Shown here piece by piece: positions 48,501-53,870 of a stretch of 53,870 nt of DNA (its first letter is position 1; every line of letters begins with the position of its first letter). The notes below the pieces were generated by a model. It saw only the letters and a list, made by a program, of their open reading frames with translations, searched no databases and had not been told where the DNA came from. The position numbers and the translations under genes are program-made. Source of the stretch: Prochlorococcus sp. AG-402-I23. GTDB lineage: Bacteria; Cyanobacteriota; Cyanobacteriia; PCC-6307; Cyanobiaceae. The stretch is from contig QCIB01000011.1 of the NCBI GenBank assembly GCA_003216915.1, positions 1-53,870 on the forward strand, written 5' to 3'.

Positions 48501-49613
48501 TTAATAATTCTTTTTATAAAACGCTCTTTTTGTTATAACCCCGTTGAATTTTTTGCCTCTTATTAATATTTCAACTTCATTATTTATTAAGGCATGCGAA
48601 GTATTGATGTATGCAAAAGCAATAGCTTGTTGTTTAGTTGGAGACCAACTGCCGCTAGTGATAGTTCCAATATTCTCATCACCTTTAAGCACTGCGCACC
48701 CTTTTCTTCCTATTGCTTTACCTTTTATAGAGAGACCAACTAACTTTTTTTGAATGCCTAATCTTGACTGCTCTTCAAGAACTCTTCTGCCAATGAATTT
48801 GTGATTATTTTCTAGATGTACTAGCCATCCTAACCCTGCTTCATATGGAGAAGTTTCTTCATTTATGTCTTGCCCATAAAGATGCATGCCTGCTTCAAGT
48901 CTAAGAGTATCTCTAGCTCCTAAACCACAAGGTGCAACATTTTTAGAAATTGAGAAATCCCATAAATTAATTGCTGCTTTTTTAGATAAAAGTATTTCTA
49001 AACCATTTTCCCCCGTATAACCTGTCTTTGAAAAGAAAATTTTTTCCTTAGGCGAAATATGTTCAAAAATTTTATATTCGCATCCAAAGGTAGGGATATG
49101 TGAGATCGAAGATTCAATCCATTCTTCAAATAAACCGAATGAGTTTTTTCCCTGTAGTGCTAAAAGTACTTTGTCTTTTTTAAAGTTTGTTATCGATATT
49201 TCAGACATATTTAAATTATTTTTTATCCACTGAAAATCTTCTTCATATCTACTTGCATTAACTATTAACAATAATTCTGATATGTCATTTTTTTGAATAC
49301 CAAGGTCATAAATTATTAAGTCATCTATTATTCCTCCTTTATCATTGAGCATTACTGTATAAAGCCCCTGACCTTCACAAAAGGAGTATAAATTAGTAGG
49401 AAAAAGTTTTTGAATATAATCCTTTGGATTGATTCCCTTGATAGAAATCACACCCATGTGAGAAATATCAAATAATCCTGCTGAATATCTAACTGATTCA
49501 TGCTCTTTAATTAATCCTGAAAATGATATGGGCATTTCCCAACCTGCAAAATCCACTAATTTTGCATTGGATTCAACATATTTTGAATAAAGAGGACTTT
49601 TTAGCAAATCCAT
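48501..49613 (-). CDS. gcvT: Glycine cleavage system T protein (aminomethyltransferase)
   Basis: Transfers the aminomethyl group from lipoylated H protein to THF, releasing ammonia; important in photorespiratory glycine removal. The 370 residues include the start [34 protein letters not shown] and [14 protein letters not shown]. Full length and complete. H and P protein genes are not in the window. It lies 50 bases after speB; that gap is too small for a glycine riboswitch and I see none. Confidence 0.97.
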   Translation of the reverse strand: MDLLKSPLYSKYVESNAKLVDFAGWEMPISFSGLIKEHESVRYSAGLFDISHMGVISIKGINPKDYIQKLFPTNLYSFCEGQGLYTVMLNDKGGIIDDLIIYDLGIQKNDISELLLIVNASRYEEDFQWIKNNLNMSEISITNFKKDKVLLALQGKNSFGLFEEWIESSISHIPTFGCEYKIFEHISPKEKIFFSKTGYTGENGLEILLSKKAAINLWDFSISKNVAPCGLGARDTLRLEAGMHLYGQDINEETSPYEAGLGWLVHLENNHKFIGRRVLEEQSRLGIQKKLVGLSIKGKAIGRKGCAVLKGDENIGTITSGSWSPTKQQAIAFAYINTSHALINNEVEILIRGKKFNGVITKRAFYKKNY

Positions 49614-49663
49614 GAAATATTTAGTTTCTATTTAGTATTTCTACACTTTAGTTTAGAAATTTT

Positions 49664-50545
49664 TTATTGCATATTTTCTAATGACAAAATTAAGCTTCTA
49701 AGTACTTTGGCCGCAACTATGCTACTTACTCCGCTTTTATCAATTTCTGGAGATAATTCCACAATATCTGATCCCACGATTCTAAGGTCTTTTAAAGTTT
49801 TAAGTATCTCTTCAAAATCATTCCAAAAAAATCCTCCCGGTTCTGGAGTGCCCGTCCCTGCTAATAAACTGGGATCAAACCAATCTAAATCTATTGTTAA
49901 ATAGATTGGAGACTTAGCATATGGAACAAGAGCTTGTTTTAACTCATATGCATTTCCGCCTGGACAAAAGTTAACTAATTGGTTGTTGTTATGCATAATT
50001 TCAAATTCTTTCTTAGTCCCACTTCTAATTCCTACTTGCAAAATTTTCTTTTCAGGTAGCACTTCTAAGCACCTTTTCATAGTACAAGCATGACTATGTT
50101 CATTTCCTAGATATGATTCTCTTAAATCTGCATGAGCATCAAGTTGAACTAATATCAAATCTGGATATTTTTTTACTAATGCTTCAATTGCACCTCTTGT
50201 AATAGAGTGTTCGCCGCCAAGCATAATAGGACTAAGGCGTTTACTAATTAAATAATTTGTTGCTGATTTAACCGATTCAATAACGGACTTTGAGTCATTT
50301 TTATCAATTAGTATTGATCCAAAATCAACATACATAATATCCTCTAAGTCTTTTTTTATTTTTGGACAATATGTTTCTAAACAAGAACTGACTTGTCTTA
50401 TTGCTTCTGGACCAAATCTTGCTCCTGGTTTAAACGAACATGTCCCGTCATAATTAACTCCAAATATTCCAATTGAGCAATTTTCGGGACTTCTTTTTGC
50501 TCCCATATAAATTGCATTTTCGTTATCAAATAAATTTTTTGTCAT
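49664..50545 (-). CDS. speB: Agmatinase-family ureohydrolase
   Basis: A binuclear-manganese hydrolase, most likely splitting agmatine to putrescine and urea. The 293 residues have all ligand motifs: G-G-E-H-S, L-D-A-H-A-D-L-R and I-D-L-D-W-F-D-P. The next gene on the strand is spermidine synthase (1-base gap), which uses putrescine, so the pair makes spermidine. Relatives hydrolyse guanidine or other guanidino acids; the context argues for agmatine. Confidence 0.9.
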   Translation of the reverse strand: MTKNLFDNENAIYMGAKRSPENCSIGIFGVNYDGTCSFKPGARFGPEAIRQVSSCLETYCPKIKKDLEDIMYVDFGSILIDKNDSKSVIESVKSATNYLISKRLSPIMLGGEHSITRGAIEALVKKYPDLILVQLDAHADLRESYLGNEHSHACTMKRCLEVLPEKKILQVGIRSGTKKEFEIMHNNNQLVNFCPGGNAYELKQALVPYAKSPIYLTIDLDWFDPSLLAGTGTPEPGGFFWNDFEEILKTLKDLRIVGSDIVELSPEIDKSGVSSIVAAKVLRSLILSLENMQ

Positions 50546-50546
50546 C

Positions 50547-51398
50547 TTATGAATCTAGTTCTTTTACAATTTTATTTGGCATCATTTTGAATGCTGCATT
50601 TTGAAAATTTAAATTCCAAATTTCACATCCTTTTTCTATTTTTACGACTTCATCATAATTTTGCTTTGATAAACTTAGATCTTCTGAAGAAGCAAATGTC
50701 CAACTCCAAATCCCGCTTGGATATATAGGCACAAAGGAATACATAGTTTCAGAAACTTTAAATATATTTTTTAGGCTTTTCAAAATATTTATGTGAATAT
50801 TTTTGAAGGATTCAGGAGATTCGCTTTGAGTTGCTAATATCCCCCTTGGTGCAAGTATTCTTTTACATTCTTTATAAAAAGAATGAGAAAATAATAAATT
50901 TGAAAACTCTGAGGGATCTGAACAATCTATAAATATAACGTCGTAAAAATTATCTTTTGTTTTTTTTACCCATTTAACGCCATCATCTATATGTATTTCT
51001 AATCTTTTGTCATTCCATGCTTCGCCTGCAATTTCTTTTAGAAATTTTTTAGATATTTTGATTACCTCCTCATCAATTTCTACTAGATCAATTTTTGATA
51101 TTTGAGAATATTTAACGCATTCTCTTACAGTACCACCGTCACCACCGCCAATAATTAGTACATTAGATTTTTCGTCAATGCTACTTAATGCAGGATGCAC
51201 AAGACACTCATGATAATATTTCTCGTCTTTTAATGATGTCATCCAGCAACCATCTAACATTAAAGCTTTACCATAATATTCATTTTCAATAACAATAATT
51301 TCTTGATATTTTGAGATTTTTTTAATTAGAATTTTCCCATTTAGGCCGAATCTTGAGCCTTTATGATATTCATCTATCCATGTTGTAATATCTGTCAT
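50547..51398 (-). CDS. speE: Spermidine synthase
   Basis: Transfers an aminopropyl group from decarboxylated SAM to putrescine. The 283 residues have the family N-terminus with Y-Y-G-K-A-L-M-L-D-G, the SAM site I-I-G-G-G-D-G-G-T-V-R-E, V-E-I-D-E-E-V and the catalytic region I-D-C-S-D-P. It overlaps the mazG stop by 4 bases and leads into speB by 1 base, so it is coupled on both sides. Confidence 0.95.
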   Translation of the reverse strand: MTDITTWIDEYHKGSRFGLNGKILIKKISKYQEIIVIENEYYGKALMLDGCWMTSLKDEKYYHECLVHPALSSIDEKSNVLIIGGGDGGTVRECVKYSQISKIDLVEIDEEVIKISKKFLKEIAGEAWNDKRLEIHIDDGVKWVKKTKDNFYDVIFIDCSDPSEFSNLLFSHSFYKECKRILAPRGILATQSESPESFKNIHINILKSLKNIFKVSETMYSFVPIYPSGIWSWTFASSEDLSLSKQNYDEVVKIEKGCEIWNLNFQNAAFKMMPNKIVKELDS

Positions 51399-52249
51399 TT
51401 GCTTTTAGGAATTTTTCCCGCCAGTTTTTGTTTGGCTATTTGCCAAAGCCGTTGAAAGTCTTTAGGAGTTTGTTTTTTAATATTATCTCCTGCATGCTCT
51501 TCGACGATTGAAAATCTGTCTAAAAATTTCATATTAGTTTTTTGAAGAGCTGATTCAGGATTGATCTTTAAAAAGTTTGAGAGATTAAGAAGGGTAAAGT
51601 AAATATCCCCAAATTCATTTTTTATCTCTGAATCATTTTTACTTTTAATTGCTTCCTTTAATTCATTAATCTCTTCTTCTAACTTTTTAAAAATCTCATC
51701 AGTACTTTCCCACTTGAAGCCATGTTCTTTAACAACATTTGTGATTTTACCTGTTCCAACCGTTGGCGGTAAATTTTTAATTTTCAAATTTAAATTTCTA
51801 CTAATTGAAGATTTCATATGAGGTGCTTCTTTTTCTAGATTTTTTATTTTTACCCAAATCTGTTGTGATTTTTTTAATGATACTTTTTCTTTTTTGTTAA
51901 AAATATATGGATGTCTATTAATAATTTTCTTGTTTAGATTTTTTATAACATCATTTAGTGTAAATTCTTTTTCTTCGTAACCGATTTCAGCATGAAGCAT
52001 GACTTGTAATAAAAGATCTCCTAACTCCTCACACATGGTATCTGCATTTTTTTCATATATCGCATCTATAAATTCATTACTTTCTTCATACAAAAATGGG
52101 ATCAACGATATATGAGACTGTATTTTCTGCCATGGGCAGCCCCATGTTTTATCTTTTAATGCTTTGATATTAGATATTAAGTTTTTAAAACTATTTATAG
52201 TCTCTAAATCGGAATTGTTTTCCAATTTATATCTATTGTTTGAGGACAT
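51395..52249 (-). CDS. mazG: Nucleoside triphosphate pyrophosphohydrolase MazG
   Basis: Hydrolyses NTPs to NMPs and pyrophosphate, as house-cleaning or to lower ppGpp/nucleotide pools. The 284 residues have two MazG domains: N-terminal C-P-W-Q-K-I-Q-S-H with E-E-S-N-E-F and E-E-L-G-D-L-L-L, and a C-terminal E-E-I-N-E-L-K-E-A and N-E-F-G-D-I-Y-F-T. The double-domain form is the cellular type; cyanophage MazG is a single short domain. The frame opens with TTG at 52282; I choose the ATG at 52249. It heads the ten-gene leftward run ending at pabC. Confidence 0.93.
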   Translation of the reverse strand: MSSNNRYKLENNSDLETINSFKNLISNIKALKDKTWGCPWQKIQSHISLIPFLYEESNEFIDAIYEKNADTMCEELGDLLLQVMLHAEIGYEEKEFTLNDVIKNLNKKIINRHPYIFNKKEKVSLKKSQQIWVKIKNLEKEAPHMKSSISRNLNLKIKNLPPTVGTGKITNVVKEHGFKWESTDEIFKKLEEEINELKEAIKSKNDSEIKNEFGDIYFTLLNLSNFLKINPESALQKTNMKFLDRFSIVEEHAGDNIKKQTPKDFQRLWQIAKQKLAGKIPKSK

Positions 52250-52329
52250 AGGATATATTTTATTAATTAAATTTTGCCTCAATCATGAAATATTTAAATA
52301 CTTAGTATAAATTTTTCAACTTCATCTAT

Positions 52330-52335
52330 TAGAAT
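52330..52335 (+). promoter_or_regulatory. Candidate -10 element for tRNA-Val
   Basis: TAGAAT lies 12 bases before the mature tRNA 5' end and would start transcription near 52342, a short trailer as seen for tRNA genes. No TTGACA-like -35 is at the usual distance. The site is in the divergent gap with mazG. Confidence 0.4.
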
Positions 52336-52347
52336 GATCTATTATAA

Positions 52348-52419
<72 letters not shown>

Positions 52420-52434
52420 TTTATTATTTTTCTA

Positions 52435-52776
52435 ATGACTGAGATCGTCAATCTTTCAATCAGTCAAAATGCTGCTTCAGAACTATCTAGGCAAGCTTCT
52501 TTTGGAGGTTCTCCAGGAGAAATGTCGATTGATTTGGTAGAGGATAAAAATTGTTCCGAAGGATGGATGCATATTAAATTAAGGCCAGGTACATGTAATG
52601 GATCCCCTATTTCAAGAACTGAAGGAGTAACTTTATATGCGGATGTAAAAAAGTTTAATTTACTGAAAGATTTAAAATTAGATTATTACGGTGATTTGAG
52701 CGGTGGTGGATTTCTTATTTCAACACCAAAAAATGCAAAACGTTGTTCCTGTGGTTCTGGTTTCAAACTTTTGTAG
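52435..52776 (+). CDS. A-type iron-sulfur carrier (IscA/HesB family)
   Basis: A 113-residue HesB/IscA-type protein that could carry Fe-S clusters or iron to targets. The three family ligands are present: Cys40 (D-K-N-C-S-E-G-W), Cys104 and Cys106 in R-C-S-C-G-S-G-F. The body L-D-Y-Y-G-D-L-S-G-G-G-F matches the strand region before the C-terminal motif. The spacing differs from SufA (insert near 50-60), so it is a diverged branch; the partner is not identifiable. The frame extends upstream to an ATG inside the tRNA (52390), which I reject in favour of 52435. Confidence 0.85.
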   Translation: MTEIVNLSISQNAASELSRQASFGGSPGEMSIDLVEDKNCSEGWMHIKLRPGTCNGSPISRTEGVTLYADVKKFNLLKDLKLDYYGDLSGGGFLISTPKNAKRCSCGSGFKLL

Positions 52777-52777
52777 A

Positions 52778-52890
52778 ATGGATGTGTCTTTTTTTGCAAA
52801 CTAATATTATTTTCATTAATTGGCTGCTCTCAAGATAAAATAAACAAAAAGTTTATCGAAATAAAATTTACACATGACAGAGATGAATGA
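52778..52890 (+). pseudogene. Possible 37-residue lipoprotein gene interrupted at a T7 run
   Basis: From the ATG at 52778, M-D-V-S-F-F is followed after TTTTTTT (52789-52795) by a stop in that frame. If one T were added (slippage, or a base lost in the sequence) the frame continues C-K-L-I-L-F-S-L-I-G-C-S-Q-D-K and ends at TGA 52888-52890. L-I-G-C is a classical lipobox and the following residues are polar, as in small lipoproteins. The other frame has no start codon of its own. It is tentative: either a decayed small gene, a slippage gene, or chance in AT-rich DNA. It would overlap the valS start by 17 bases. Confidence 0.3.
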
Positions 52891-53870
52891 TCAATTATCT
52901 TTAGAGAATTATTCACCTTTTGAAGTAGAGAAAAAGTGGCAAGAAAAATGGGAAAGTCTAAAGGCGTTTAGTCCTAACCCTGAGGATGATGGTGAGCCTT
53001 TTTGTGTTGTCATTCCGCCACCAAATGTAACTGGATCTTTGCATATGGGGCATGCATTTAATACGGCTTTGATAGATGTTGTAGTACGTTTTCAAAGACT
53101 GTTAGGTAAGAATGTTTTGTGTTTACCGGGAACTGATCATGCTTCAATAGCTGTTCAAACTATTCTCGAAAAACAATTAAAAAGTGAAGGCAAAACAAGC
53201 GAGGATATTGGAAGAGATGAATTTCTTAAAAGAGCATGGAACTGGAAAGAACAAAGTGGCGGAAGAATAGTTTCTCAATTAAAAAGGATAGGATATTCAG
53301 TTGACTGGACTAGAGAAAGATTTACTCTTGATCAAAAATTAAATGAAGCAGTTATTGAGGCTTTTAATATTCTTTATAAAAAGAATTTAATTTATAGAGG
53401 CGAATATTTGGTTAATTGGTGCCCTGAATCTCAATCTGCCGTAAGTGATCTTGAAGTTGAAATGCAAGAAGTAAATGGTCATTTATGGCATTTTAAATAC
53501 CCTTTAATTTTTGAAAGTGGTGAATACTTAGATAAGTATTTAGAAGTTGCAACAACAAGGCCAGAAACTCTTTTGGGTGATACTGCTGTGGCAGTTAATC
53601 CTGATGATGATAGATATAAAGAATTTATTGGACTCAAAGTAAAAGTTCCTTTCGTTGATAGAGAAATACCTATTATCGCTGATTCACATGTTGATAAAGA
53701 TTTTGGTACAGGTTGTGTGAAGGTTACTCCAGCTCATGATCCAAATGATTTTGCAATAGGAAAAAGGCATAATTTAAAACAGATTAATGTAATGAACAAA
53801 GATGGAACTTTAAATATTAATGCAGGTATTTTTCAAAATTTAGATAGATATGACGCTAGAAAGAAAATTA
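52874..53870 (+). CDS. valS: Valyl-tRNA synthetase, 5' part
   Basis: The N-terminal 332 residues of a class I synthetase that charges tRNA-Val; the rest lies beyond the window. Visible: P-F-E-V-E-K-K-W-Q, the ATP motif [14 protein letters not shown] (HIGH element), [20 protein letters not shown] and the editing-domain start [18 protein letters not shown]. The ATG at 52874 gives M-T-E-M-N; a second ATG follows at 52883. It is 454 bases after the tRNA-Val gene. The frame is open to the window end. Confidence 0.97.
   Translation, partial: MTEMNDQLSLENYSPFEVEKKWQEKWESLKAFSPNPEDDGEPFCVVIPPPNVTGSLHMGHAFNTALIDVVVRFQRLLGKNVLCLPGTDHASIAVQTILEKQLKSEGKTSEDIGRDEFLKRAWNWKEQSGGRIVSQLKRIGYSVDWTRERFTLDQKLNEAVIEAFNILYKKNLIYRGEYLVNWCPESQSAVSDLEVEMQEVNGHLWHFKYPLIFESGEYLDKYLEVATTRPETLLGDTAVAVNPDDDRYKEFIGLKVKVPFVDREIPIIADSHVDKDFGTGCVKVTPAHDPNDFAIGKRHNLKQINVMNKDGTLNINAGIFQNLDRYDARKKI

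Noticed and set aside
51395..52249. Cyanophage origin of mazG
   Set aside because: It is a two-domain protein of cellular size with a chromosomal neighbourhood; phage MazG is short.

Overview
The window is almost entirely core chromosome of a marine picocyanobacterium, very probably a high-light-adapted Prochlorococcus. The DNA is strongly AT-rich (about 30-33% GC by eye) and very compact. Proteins are rich in Asn, Lys and Ile. The gene set and order around dnaN (dnaN, PRC-barrel protein, purL, purF, gyrA/parC-type topoisomerase, TPR protein, queG, DUF502, nusB) are those I know from the conventional start of Prochlorococcus genome numbering, here on the minus strand. I see no prophage, transposon, integrase, CRISPR array or clear genomic island. 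The strain cannot be fixed by reading alone.

Layout. 1-11.6 kb: nusB and a DUF502 membrane protein run left; queG, a secreted TPR protein and a topoisomerase A subunit run right; purF, purL, a PRC-barrel protein and dnaN run left. 11.63-11.97 kb: the only gap over 300 bases, with DnaA-box-like 9-mers and AT-rich DNA, which I read as the replication origin. 12-20.2 kb: ABC1 kinase, DUF1400 protein and thrC run left; recN and uvrA run right. 20.4-26.3 kb: a single-domain sucrose-phosphate synthase, an unknown 81-residue protein, mraY, a DUF3134 protein, a small membrane protein, argG, rpsF and aroE. 26.4-37 kb: dnaK2, a DAO-family oxidase, purU, a ClC transporter, acnB, DAHP synthase, a phytol kinase-like protein and a group 2 sigma factor. 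37.3-41.5 kb: ppk1, an MFS transporter and a uroporphyrinogen-III methyltransferase. 41.5-52.3 kb: a ten-gene leftward run mazG-speE-speB-gcvT-aspS-pyrG-queE-queC-pabB-pabC. 52.3-53.87 kb: tRNA-Val(UAC), an IscA/HesB-type protein and the start of valS, all rightward.

Functional links. purF and purL start and continue de novo purine synthesis, and purU and gcvT act in one-carbon metabolism. queC, queE and queG are three steps of queuosine synthesis. pabB and pabC make p-aminobenzoate for folate and are translationally coupled to queC. thrC, aroE, DAHP synthase, argG and the spe genes cover amino acid and polyamine synthesis. dnaN, the topoisomerase, recN and uvrA cover replication and repair.

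The most notable observations are the origin itself; a structured leader in front of rpsF; a possible 37-residue lipoprotein gene broken (or slipping) at a run of seven T before valS; the abutting or overlapping 3' ends of all seven convergent gene pairs; a Cys in the usual PLP-anchoring Glu position of PabC; a non-discriminating-type AspRS; and a U-U mismatch in the T stem of tRNA-Val. I found no wholly new multi-gene system.
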